Assembly: GCA_029465975.1 (NCBI GenBank)
Contig: CM055743.1
Span: 19,841,220-19,905,219 of the forward strand
Length of the DNA stretch: 64,000 bases
Direction of reading: 5' to 3'
Source of the DNA: Dallia pectoralis
Lineage: Eukaryota; Chordata; Actinopteri; Esociformes; Umbridae
Part shown: piece by piece, positions 37,201 through 47,400 of the stretch
How the letters are laid out: each line of letters begins with the position of its first letter
How positions within the stretch are numbered: the first letter of the stretch is position 1
The notes under the pieces: model-generated
What the model saw: only the letters and a program-made list of their open reading frames with translations
What the model was told of the DNA's origin: nothing
Databases searched by the model: none
Position numbers and translations under genes: made by a program

Positions 37201-38388
37201 TTATTTCCTTTATGTGGTATCACACATTGTAGCATTTATCGTCTATTAGAAGTGACTTATTTAAACACACTGGGGTGAGTGCTTTGAGTTATTTGGTGCT
37301 AATACTTTATGATAACGAAACACAATGCATCTATGTCAGAGATGTTTGCATTGCTATTAAATCTAACACGGCCTCTGAGATTAAACTATAGTGATCTGGA
37401 CTAAAGCCAACATCCAAGTGTAAACAGGTTTATCTGTCCTGAGCGGAGACCTTGACAAAACAGGGCTGCCAGCGTATGAGTATCCTCTGACCTCCGCTGT
37501 TCTATTTAAAAAGTTGTTTGTTCTCCAGAATTAAAAACATCATACCCATACGAGTGTCTTGGATCATATACCCATATGAGTGTCTTAGATCATATACCCA
37601 TATGAGTGTCTTGGATCATATACCCATATGAGTGTCTTAGATCATATACCCATATGAGTGTCTTGGATCATATACCCATATGAGTGTCTTGGATCATATA
37701 CCCATATGAGTGTCTTGGATCATATACCCATATGAGTGTCTTGGATCATATACCCATATGAGTGTCTTGGATCATATACCCATATGAGTGTCTTGGATCA
37801 TATACCCATATGAGTGTCTTGGATCATATACCCATATGAGTGTCTTGGATCATATACCCATATGAGTGTCTTGGATCATATACCCATATGAGTGTCTTGG
37901 ATCATATACCCATATGAGTGTCTTGGATCATATACCCATATGAGTGTCTTGGATCATATACCCATATGAGTGTCTTGGATCATATACCCATATGAGTGTC
38001 TTGGATCATATACCCATATGAGTGTCTTGGATCATATACCCATATGTGTCTTGGATCATATATACCCATATGAGTGTCTTGGATCATATATACCCGTATA
38101 TCCGTGTCTTGGATCATATATACCCGTATATCCGTGTCTTGGATCATATATACCCGTATATCCGTGTCTTGGATCATATATATATATATACCCGTATATC
38201 CGTGTCTTGGATCATATATATATATATACCCGTATATCCGTGTCTTGGATCATATATATATATCCGTGTCTTGGATCATATATATATATATATGCCCGTA
38301 TATCCGTGTCTTGGATCATATATATATATGCCCGTATATCCGTGTCTTGGATCATATATATATATATGCCCGTATATCCGTGTCTTGG

Positions 38389-38436
<48 letters not shown>

Positions 38437-38626
38437 CGTATATCCGTGTCTTGGATCATATATATATATCCGTGTCTTGGATCATATATATATATATGCC
38501 CGTATATCCGTGTCTTGGATCATATATATATATGCCCGTATATCCGTGTCTTGGATCATATATATATATGCCCGTATATCCGTGTCTTGGATCATATATA
38601 TATATGCCCGTATATCCGTGTCTTGG

Positions 38627-38660
<34 letters not shown>

Positions 38661-41600
38661 CGTATATCCGTGTCTTGGATCATATATATATATATACCCG
38701 TATATCCGTGTCTTGGATCATATATATATATCCGTGTCTTGGATCATATATATATATATGCCCATATATCCGTGTCTTGGATCATATATATATATGCCCG
38801 TATATCCGTGTCTTGGATCATATATATATATGCCCGTATATCCGTGTCTTGGATCATATATATATATGCCCGTATATCCGTGTCTTGGATCATATATATA
38901 TATATATATATACCCGTATATCCGTGTCTTGGATCATATTGTTGTAGATGACAAGTTAGAAGAGATCCTCAATCTGTATTCTATAAATGAAATGTTTATT
39001 ATTTTCATGCTTTTCTCCCCAGACTGATCAACGACCTGGATATCCGATGCTTTAACTTCCAAAGGTTTGGGAAGGAGTTGCCCAAAAAGCACAACATGAG
39101 TCCTAATGCTTTTATCCAGGTGGCGCTCCAGTTAGCCTACTACAAGTGAGTTTATATGAATCAAACTAAGTTTATAGGAATCGAACTAACCCTAACCAGT
39201 TGGCCTACTACAAGTGAGTTTATAGGAATCAAACTAGTGAGTTTATAGGAATCAAACTAGTGAGTTTATAGGAATCAAACTAGTGAGTTTATAGGAATCA
39301 AACTAGTGCGTTTATAACCCTAATCAGTTAGTTTACTACAAGTGAGTTTATAGGAATCAAACTAGTGAGTTCATAGGAATCAAACTCGTGAGTTTATAGG
39401 AATCAAACTAGCTCTAACCCTAACCAGTTAGTCTACTACAAGTGAATTTATGGGAATCAAACTAGCCCTAACCAGTTAGCCTACTACAAGTGAGTTTGTA
39501 GGAATCAAACCAGAGACACTGTCCCATATATTATGTGAAATGCTTTTGTATTCATTTTCTTAGCAGTGCCACTCAACTTTCCATTCAAGTAGCATGTCGT
39601 TTTTAAATGTTTATTGATACAACAATGGATTAATGTATAACTTTGCATCTAGATTGAATTCCTGCTCTTCTTTCTTAAGAGTTCACAAGGAAGTTTGTGC
39701 CACTTGTGACATTGCCTCCCAGAGGATGTTCCGGGGGGGACGCACTGACTACATTCGCTCTCCAACCAGTCAGACACTCACGTTTGTGCTGGCCTTTGAA
39801 GACCCGTCTGTCTCTGTGAGAAACCCGCACCTGTTTGACCCGCACCTGTTTGACCCGCACCTGTTTGACCCGCACCTGTTTGACCCGCACCTGTTTGACC
39901 CGCACCTGTTTGACCCACACCTGTTTGACCCTCACCTGTTTGACCCTCACCTGTTTGACCCTTACATATCCAAACGGTTTGACCCACACCTGTTTGACCC
40001 TTACATATCCAAACGGTTTAACCCTTACCATACACAATGCTTGTTTACATGACTGGTGTCTTGTGTTTTTGTGCTTGGGTTGTTGACAGTGTATTGATTA
40101 TCTATTTGTGTGTTGCAGAGGGAGACAAAAATGAAATTACTCAGAGACGCAATAGAGACCTACGTGTCACTTACTGATCAGGTAATCCTTAATGCTTCTG
40201 GTGTCACGTTCTGTGTATATTGAGCCATATATTGATCCATATATTGACCCAATCACACCTAAGTACCTTTGGTTGTTCAATCAGGCACTCAGAGGACAAG
40301 CCATTGACCGCCACCTGTTGGGACTGAAGCTTCAAGCCATTGAGGATGGACTGAGCGTACCCAACATATTCATGGACACGGCTTACGGACTGGCCACCCA
40401 TTGGAAACTCCGAACAGGACAGGTATTGGTCATATATGTGAATAATGAACAGGACAGGTATAGGTCATATATGTGAATAATGAACAGGACGGGTATAGAT
40501 CATATATGTGAATAATGAACAGGACGGGTATAGGTCATATATGTGAATAATGAACAGGACGGGTATAGGTCATATATGTGAATAATGAACAGGACGGGTA
40601 TAGGTCATATATGTGAATAATGAACAGGACAGGTATAGGTCATATATGTGAATAATGAACAGGACGGGTATAGGTCATATATGTGTATAATGAACAGGAC
40701 GGGTATAGGTCATATATGTGAATGATGAACAGGACGGGTATAGGTCATATATGTGAATAATGAACAGGTCGGGTATAGGTCATATATGTGAATAATGAAC
40801 AGGACGGGTATAGGTCATATATGTGAATAATGAACAGGACGGGTATAGGTCATATATGTGAATAATGAACAGGACGGGTATAGGTCATATATGTGTATAA
40901 TGAACAGGACGGGTATAGGTCATATATGTGAATAATGAACAGGACGGGTATAGGTCATATATGTGAATAATGAACAGGACGGGTATAGGTCATATATGTG
41001 AATAATGAACAGGACGGGTATAGGTCATATATGTGAATAATGAACAGGACGGGTATAGGTCATATATGTGAATAATGAACAGGACGGGTATAGGTCATAT
41101 ATGTGAATAATGAACAGGACGGGTATAGGTCATATATGTGAATAATGAACAGGACGGGTATAGGTCATATATGTGAATAATGAACAGGACGGGTATAGGT
41201 CATGTATGTGAATAATGAACAGGACGGGTATAGGTCATGTATGTGAATAATGAACAGGACGGGTATAGGTCATATATGTGAATAATGAACAGGACGGGTA
41301 TAGGTCATATATGTGAATAATGAACAGGACGGGTATAGGTCATATATGTGAATAATGAACAGGACGGGTATAGGTCATATATGTGAATAATGAACAGGAC
41401 GGGTATAGGTCATATATGTGAATAATGAACAGGACGGGTATAGGTCATATATGTGAATAATGAACAGGACGGGTATAGGTCATATATGTGAATAATGAAC
41501 AGGACGGGTATAGGTCATATATGTGAATAATGAACAGGACGGGTATAGGTCATATATGTGAATAATGAACAGGACGGGTATAGGTCATATATGTAAATGG

Positions 41601-41919
41601 AGAACTGGGGTGTTGGAGACAGTGACATCGTTTAAGTGATATGTGAAAGCAGAGAAATAAATATATATATTGTGATGTGTTTTTCTTTCTAACCACATTT
41701 TACCCCATACTCTAGGTGCCTGCAAACACTGACAGTGTGATGTGTTTTGGTCCTCTTGTTCCGGACGGATATGCTGTGTGCTACAACCCCCAGTCAGACC
41801 ATGTCCACTTCTCCATAACAGCTTTTAACTGCTGTGAGGAGACTCAAGCTGAGACATTAGCCGGCGTCCTGCACTCCACTCTCTGCCAGCTTCAGGAACT
41901 ACTCCAACCTACTGTCTAG
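25229..41919 (+). CDS. crat: carnitine O-acetyltransferase family protein, probable pseudoenzyme
   Basis: Fifteen exons splice in phase to 597 residues: 25229-25279, 26689-26865, 28949-29067, 29805-29858, 30206-30359, 30514-30688, 32524-32614, 33334-33421, 33742-33842, 35508-35627, 39023-39145, 39680-39815, 40119-40181, 40285-40422, 41716-41919. CrAT moves acetyl groups between CoA and carnitine in mitochondria and peroxisomes. Family matches include PVPPL, PLEYMRGQPLCMEL, EVYNSDGT, NKDSVRAIEKGLFTLCLD, SGNRWFDKTLQ, MPKKL, GRTD, DRHLLGLKLQAIED and FGPLVPDGYAVCYNP. With a constant offset of 25 from mammalian numbering, catalytic His343 is Gln318 (YEQATAEGPP), Ser554 of the STS motif is Gly529 (RTG), and Tyr452 is Cys427. 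Thr465, Arg518, Glu347 and Phe566 are kept. The N-terminus (MILRKIPPRTCGVLLSR) resembles a mitochondrial presequence. There is no C-terminal peroxisome signal. Start and exon 1 are less certain. AATAAA at 42443-42448. Confidence 0.9.
25533..26106. repeat. 27-bp minisatellite, about 21 copies (crat-like intron 1)
   Basis: The unit is built on AACACGACCTGAATCTAACC followed by CTCTAAT. The copies are nearly identical. It is followed by four copies of a different 25-bp unit (26107-26200). Confidence 0.95.
26107..26200. repeat. 25-bp repeat, 4 copies
   Basis: Units contain GGTGGTACGGTACTAGCTAC. They directly abut the preceding 27-bp array. Confidence 0.9.
26491..26675. repeat. 60-bp repeat, about 3 copies, next to crat-like exon 2 acceptor
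   Basis: Units include CACTGTGTTGAACACAGGTT and CTGGACCCAGCCAGGAGCTG. The last copy runs into the pyrimidine tract of the exon 2 acceptor (AG at 26687-26688). Each copy carries ACACAG|GTT, which could act as a weak alternative acceptor. Confidence 0.9.
26866..28306. repeat. 25-bp CpG-rich minisatellite at the 5' splice site of crat-like intron 2
   Basis: The unit is GATTGGGTACGCGCAATGTG followed by TAGCC, about 57 copies. The first unit overlaps the exon 2 end and donor (AATTGG|GTATGC). Core copies have three CpG each, while the first few copies carry TG/CA variants. Open frames up to 562 codons on the minus strand arise because no frame of the unit has a stop there. Confidence 0.96.
28575..28637. 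repeat. 13-bp repeat, 5 copies
   Basis: Units of GGACAGGCTACCG in crat-like intron 2. Short and nearly perfect. Confidence 0.85.
29075..29552. repeat. 70-bp minisatellite near the donor of crat-like intron 3
   Basis: About 6.7 copies of a unit containing CAGCAGCATACAAGTCAAGC and ACAGAACCGTTCCCAGATTG. It starts within about 10 bases of the exon 3 donor (29068). Confidence 0.94.
30376..30416. repeat. 14-bp repeat, 3 copies
   Basis: GAATGACACCCCGG-type units lie 16 bases after the exon 5 donor of the crat-like gene. Confidence 0.7.
30702..32254. mobile_element. 1.55-kb hAT-type element in crat-like intron 6
   Basis: The ends are TAGGGGTGGGCGATATG and ATATCGCACACCCCTA, near-perfect inverted repeats with further ATCACGATT/ATCGTG complementarity inside. 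CTGCATTA flanks both sides (30694-30701 and 32255-32262), an exact 8-bp duplication. I find no intact transposase. A four- to five-fold repeat with CAGACCAAAACGCGTCAAGT lies inside (about 31745-31935). The insertion point is only 13 bases after the exon 6 donor. Confidence 0.88.
32343..32508. repeat. 32-bp GC-rich repeat, 5 copies, just before crat-like exon 7
   Basis: Identical units with TTACCTGAGGTGCAGGGGGC, then GGCCCTAATCAG. They end 15-20 bases before the exon 7 acceptor. Confidence 0.95.
32742..33330. repeat. 23-bp minisatellite abutting the 3' splice site of crat-like intron 7
   Basis: About 25 copies of GCTACTCCTGCTTTACTTTA plus AT(A/G). The real acceptor reads TTTACTTTATTAG|GTACTCC, and repeat units read TTTACTTTAATAG CTACTCC, so the array looks derived from the acceptor junction. 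Confidence 0.94.
33819..35372. repeat. 32-bp minisatellite made of exon 9 end plus donor (crat-like intron 9)
   Basis: The unit holds about 24 exon-derived bases (TCTAGATCATATTCTACAAT, then ACTG) plus 8 intron bases (GTGCGTTA). The array runs 33819-34063, is interrupted by 34064-34496, and resumes to 35372. The true donor is at 33843. Copies vary between ACTG, ACTGA and TTAT/TTCT forms. Confidence 0.95.
34064..34496. other. non-repeat interruption inside the intron 9 array
   Basis: About 430 bases of AT-rich unique sequence split the 32-bp array into two blocks. It may be an insertion or surviving original intron. I see no terminal repeats. Confidence 0.6.
35613..37187. repeat. 43-bp minisatellite made of exon 10 end plus donor (crat-like intron 10)
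   Basis: About 36 copies of a unit containing AGAACCTAGTCATGTGAGTG and TTCATACTGGCTTTACTTCA. The exon 10 end is AGAACCTAGATAT|GTGAGTG, so every copy carries exon-like bases and an intact GTGAGT donor. Confidence 0.96.
37188..37540. other. unique stretch of crat-like intron 10
   Basis: Non-repetitive sequence between two arrays. No exon, transposon end or RNA gene that I can support. Confidence 0.5.
37548..38936. repeat. 26-bp minisatellite grading into TA-expanded units (crat-like intron 10)
   Basis: The left part (37548 to about 38050) is uniform: GTGTCTTGGATCATATACCC then ATATGA. From about 38060 the units gain CCGTATATCC and variable (TA)n runs, the longest near 38391-38433. Stop-free frames of over 300 codons here are artefacts. 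Confidence 0.94.
39128..39505. repeat. imperfect minisatellite of exon 11 end plus donor (crat-like intron 11)
   Basis: The core GTGAGTTTATAGGAATCAAA repeats about 12 times. Several copies also include the exon 11 tail CCAGTTAGCCTACTACAA (exon ends ...TACTACAA|GTGAGT at 39145). Confidence 0.9.
39826..40023. repeat. 15-bp repeat in crat-like intron 12
   Basis: About ten copies of CGCACCTGTTTGACC, then two of a longer unit with TTACATATCCAAACGGTTT. The array starts about 10 bases after the exon 12 donor (39816). Confidence 0.92.
40412..41594. repeat. 35-bp minisatellite of exon 14 end plus donor (crat-like intron 14)
   Basis: About 34 copies of GAACAGGACGGGTATAGGTC then ATATATGTGAATAAT. The first unit is the exon junction itself (GAACAGGACAG|GTATTGG). 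Most later copies changed CAG|GTA to CGG|GTA. Confidence 0.96.
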
Positions 41920-42449
41920 GAGGCAATAAGGATTCATCACGCTCTACGTTTTAATAGAACAGACTAAAATACAAGCGGAAAACCGTGATCAGTTGCCAAG
42001 CGCTTTTTTGTTCACTAATATAATCCAGAACTGATATGAAAAGCAACTGTGGTACTGGTGCTTTGATGTACACATATGTATGATCTCTGTGATATCTGCT
42101 AGCTACTTTTTCCTCTAAATTTTAGCTACTAATGCAATCAGGTTTTTTCTGCACAGCATTGGCAGTTAGAGTAAATGTATTTAACTGCCTATTAGTCTTT
42201 TACTTTTTTGTTTTGTGTGCAGATTTTTGAAAAGGACCAAACCATGCCTGTACTTGTATGAAGCATGTGTTTTAGCCTGTGGTTTGAGGAACACGTCTGT
42301 GTTTGCACAACTGAACGTACGCACGATATATAGCAGGGAATTGCTCACTTAGGCCAAAACGTCTCTATTCATTATTTGGTTTATTAATTTGTCTGGATCT
42401 AAGGGCGTTTTTTCTCAACTAGTTGTAAGATGAGTTCTTGAGAATAAAC

Positions 42450-44473
42450 TGTACCTGCAAGAGGCATGTGACCGATTTCTAAATGACATTTACAAACAGT
42501 AAAGGTTTCTTATTAGAGAGCAACGTTTTCCGTCATATTAAGCCCAATCAATGGATGGAAATATTATGCTTTTGACTTAGAACTGACAGGTGAGCCTGTG
42601 GAAAACAAACATGGTTCCCTTTTACTAAACTGTGTAAAACAACTTAGGGGTTTCTCAGCATTTGCATCAAAGCAAACTATGTAATTTTAAAAAGTTGCCC
42701 CAACTTTGTTTACAGAGTGATTTTTTTATGCCTACCAAAAACCTGTTTGTTTATAGCAATTGAGTCTAGAGGAACCAGCAGCACCAGTTGTATCACTAAT
42801 TAAAAAGATAGAGAACTTGGCACATTAACTTAAAAATCTATTTACTAATCAATTCCGGGCTTCCATAAGTTGGAAACAGAATCTGCACATGAGCTTTGGA
42901 AACTCCCCAATAATTGTCTGGTGAACTAAAGATCAAGACAGGTTAACCGCGGTCATGGCCTAGAGTTTATTAATGATCATATAAACCTATGTTTGTCTTG
43001 TTGATAAATGTTATGTTTATGTTCATCCTATTTTTTTCCTGGTGTTTATAGGAATATTATGTATGCTATGCTAATGCTGTGCAGCAAAGCTTATTGTTTG
43101 CTGGCTTGTCCTGTGTTCTTTCTAAAGTCTAAGCATTAAAAAAACTTATACTCAGTGATTTTGTTTGATCTGAGCAAAACGACTACAGTTGGGTTTTTCA
43201 CTCTTAATTAAATCTGCTGTGTGAAATTGGCCTCTACCACAGTGAGTAGATCAATATATATATATATTTTACATATCCTAATTTAGATTTTGGGTGGAAG
43301 TGCATTTGGTATTTCTGTCTCAGTTTTTTTGCACGATTCTGCCTTTAACGAGCAAATTGTAACTAGAAATCACTTAATGTGTGTTGTTTGTCACACATGG
43401 TCAATGACGTTAATACAAGTACCGGAACAAACAAAATTCAGAAAAAAATCCGCTTGCTGTTAGGTTTATTAGCGTCACGCTAGCAGCACTGTTTGTCAGA
43501 CTGTTTGTCTTCAAAATAAAAGTATGCTGCCTAACATTAATTATAATGTTAGATCATAAGAAACATTACCACGTACAATTATATTTTTAAATTAAAACAC
43601 GAATATGAGCTGGTAGATCAAATACCACTATAATTAGGTAAAAACAACAAAGAACTGTTTAACAGATCAGGGAATAGTGAGATTATCAGTATTATTCACT
43701 GCACATGTCAGTGGTCATAATGGTATGGCTCATTGGTGTAAATTGATGATGTAACTGCTGATGGCGGCATTATATTTAAAATACTGCTGTCTTCAACACT
43801 AAGATGCCGATTAGAACATCTATATGAAAAGTATTTAATCTGTTTAACACTTTTGGGTTGCTACATGATTTCATATGTGTTACTTCAGTTTTTATGTCTT
43901 CAAGTGCACATTTTTTAAATATTTATCGAGTGGGTGTGTCCAGGTTTTTTTGATTGTTACTACTTTTATATGTTAGAATTTCATTAACATTGCCTTTTAA
44001 AGTTGTTATATAACGTTTACAAACAATTTCTATTGATAAATAAATGTTCAAAAAACATTGAAAGCAAATGGCAATTAACCATGAACACGTTTTTTGATAA
44101 ATATAGTTTTAAGATTTTATTTCGTTGATGACTTTTATTTTTATACACTTTAATTGTACCGGATGTATTCGTTAAGTGTGGCTCAGTGCGCATGTACAAG
44201 TCGCTGGTTGAAATGACTGAAGTAGCAGTTCCTCGACAGCTGTAATAAAACACAGCAGATATTGTGCACAGAGTAGTCAGGTTTTAAAATATATAAAAGG
44301 GTCATGGACTGACACTTTATAAAGACATAGTTCTCCAGATTTATTGGAAGAGAATGCCACAAAAAAAATCTATATTTTATCCGGTTACTCGTTTAGGATA
44401 TTGTGTACAACGTGTTTTATTTTTTATCATTTCTGTTAATATTTTTTAACTTGGATTTTGTTTTTCTAAAATA
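42450..44473. other. intergenic region, crat-like gene to ppt2
   Basis: AT-rich unique sequence. The ppt2 promoter should lie near its right end, but I recognise no defined element. No coding exon seen. Confidence 0.5.
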
Positions 44474-47400
44474 ATGAAGACACGGTCCTCTTCCTCAGTC
44501 TCTTTCCGGAGTCTGTTTGTGTCATTGATTTGTGCCTGCCTTGGCGTTGCAGTGGTCGGATATAAACCAGTGATCATAGTCCATGGGTTGTTCGACAGCT
44601 CTTTGGAATTTGGAGAGTTACTTCACTTCATTAACGAGGTTAGTGGTAATAACATGCGACTAATCTAAAAGCAGTTGGTAGGGCTCCTCATAAATGTCTG
44701 CTTGACTTTATAATCCAGCTGTTCAGTTATCTGTTATATGTGTGTACATACTGGCATGTTAGGCCATATCAGTGTCTTAATTTCTGTGTGTGTTTAGGGC
44801 TTCAATTGTGTAACTAGTCCCAAGGCGACATAGTGTACTCATATACACAGTGTACTCGTATACACAGTGTACTCGTATACACAGTGAATAGAATTGCATA
44901 ACACTATTAATCCCAGAGGGGAATTTTTTGTATAACAGCAGCAGAACCAATTAAGTAAAACGACAGTACAATTAATAAATAGAAAATAGAATGTAATGTA
45001 TAATGTACTCATATAAATAGTGTACTTATATACACAGTGTACTCATATACATAATGTACTCATACATAATGTACTCGTATACTCGAAATTGGTTAGTTGA
45101 TTTTTGGTGGATTTGAGAGTAATATACTTAGAAAATGTGGCCAAATCTCTCTCATCTCTCATCTTCACGTCGCGGGGGTAGCAGCTCTAGCAGGGGACCC
45201 CAAACTTCCCTTTCCCGGTCAACATTAGCCAGCTCTGACTGGGGAATCCCGAGGCGTTCCCAGGCCAGTGTGGAGATATAATCTCTCCACCTAGTCCTGG
45301 GTCTTCCCCGAGGTCTCCTCCCAGCTGGTCGTGCCTGGAACACCTCTCTAGGGAGGCGCCCAGGTGGCATTCGTACTAGATGCCCGAACCACCTCAACTG
45401 GCTCCTTTCTACGCAAAGGAGCAGCGGCTTTACTCCGAGTTCCTCTCGGATGACTGAGCTTCTCACCCTATCCCTAAGGGAGAGGCCAGCCACCTTTCTG
45501 AGAAAACCCATTTCGGCCGCTTGTACCCGCGATCTCGTTCTTTCGGTCATGACCCAGCTTTCATGCCCATAGGTGAGAGTAGGAACAAAGATTGACCGGT
45601 AGATCGAGAGCTTTGCCTTTCGGCTCAGCTCTCTTTTCGTCACAACGGTGCGGTGAAGCGAATGCAACACCGCCCCCGCTGCTCCGATCCTCCGACCAAT
45701 CTCCCGCTCCATTGTTCCCTCACTCGCGAACAAGACCCCGAGGTACTTGAACTCCTTCACTTGGAGTAAGGACTCATTCCCTACCCGGAGTAGGCACTCC
45801 ACCGGTTTCCTGCTGAGAGTCATGGCCTCAGATTTATAGGTGCTAACCCTCATCCCAGCCGCTTCACACTCGGCTGCGAACCGATCCAGTGAGTGCTGAA
45901 GGTCACCGACCGATGAGGCCATCAGGACCACATCATCCGCAAAAAGCAGTGATGTGACCATCAGCCCACCGAACGGGAACCCCTCCCCCCCATGACTACG
46001 CCTTGATATCCTGTCCATGAATATTACGAACAGGATTGGTGACAAAGCGCAGCCCTGGCGGAGGCCAACCCCCACCGGGAACGAATCCGACTTACTGCCG
46101 AGAACACGGACACAGCTCATGCTTTGAGCGTACAGAGATTGGATGGCCCTGAGAAGAGACCCCCTCACCCCATACTCCCGCAGCACCTCCCACAAAAGAT
46201 CCCGGGGTACCCGGTCATACGCCTTCTCCAGATCCACAAAACACATGTAGACTGGATGGGCATACTCCCAGGCCCCCAAATCATCATCATCATTCACACG
46301 TCAACTAGGATGATGAGACTACAATACGTAAAATGAACTGAAACTGATTTGTCATTAGTTCCATAATATTTGAATGAAGATCAACAATTTATCTAAAATG
46401 TAAACACATCCTTTGTCACCTGATTATACCATTGGCATTTTTAAACTAATCCAAAGGACACACCTGGAATGTAATTTTAGATGGGTGATGATGTGACAAG
46501 CAGCTTTTAAATGCCAGACGTAACTATATCAGAGAAATCTACTGTAAACAACTGTTTTTGAATAGTTTGTCAACGCCCTTCTCCAGGCTGGAAGTCTTAT
46601 TGTAGCTTCTAGGTTGGCTGTTGTAGTTGTAGTCTCAGAGGCGTTAATAGGGATGATTGATTGTGCCAGGGCACACTAGAACAGGATATGCTGAGCAGAC
46701 GGCTCTATTGTCTTTCAAATCTGCAGTAAAACTTGTTCAGGACGTTGGCAAGTTGCAGATAATCAGTAGCATGAGTTTATTTGCATTTGTAATTCTTTAT
46801 CTCTTTTATGACTCTCCAGACTGAAGCAGTCAAACCTTAATAGTGACCATCATTGTCACAAACAGTTTATTCCCTTTGGACAGTCTAAATCCCAACTAGT
46901 ACTCTTTCAGCCATAACCAGATTTTTATTTCACATTAAGAGTGTAGTTCTTTTATTTGTCTCTTTTCTTCTGCCAGTCTCACCCAGGAACCAACGTGTCA
47001 GTTATCGACCTATTTGACCGAGGCGCCAGCCTACAGCCTCTATGGAAACAAGTGGAGGGTTTCAAGCAGGCCATCTATCCAATCCTACAAAATGCTGCAG
47101 ATGGAGTTCACTTCATTTGCTACTCTCAAGGTGTCATTATATGTGTTGCTGAATAATTATAGTTTATAATTATATTATAGAGTTTAATTCCACACGTGTG
47201 GACCAGTAAGAATTGTTTCCTTCTGTCACAGGTGGACTAGTCTGCAGAGGTATCCTGTCCACTTTACCAGAACACAATGTCCACTCGTTTATCTCTCTGT
47301 CCTCGCCTCAGGCTGGTCAGTATGGAGGTAAGCTTTTGTCAGAAGCCATATCTGAGATATCTGGGATATTTGTGCTCAGGAGACAACAACATAATGCTTG

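Noticed and set aside
37970..39027. Three overlapping open frames of over 300 codons
   Set aside because: They are translations of the GTGTCTTGGATCATATA array. The true coding part in this area is only the crat-like exon starting at 39023.
25229..41919. crat-like locus as a processed or dead pseudogene
   Set aside because: It has introns, fifteen consistent GT-AG junctions in phase and no internal stop, so loss of catalytic residues alone does not make it a pseudogene.
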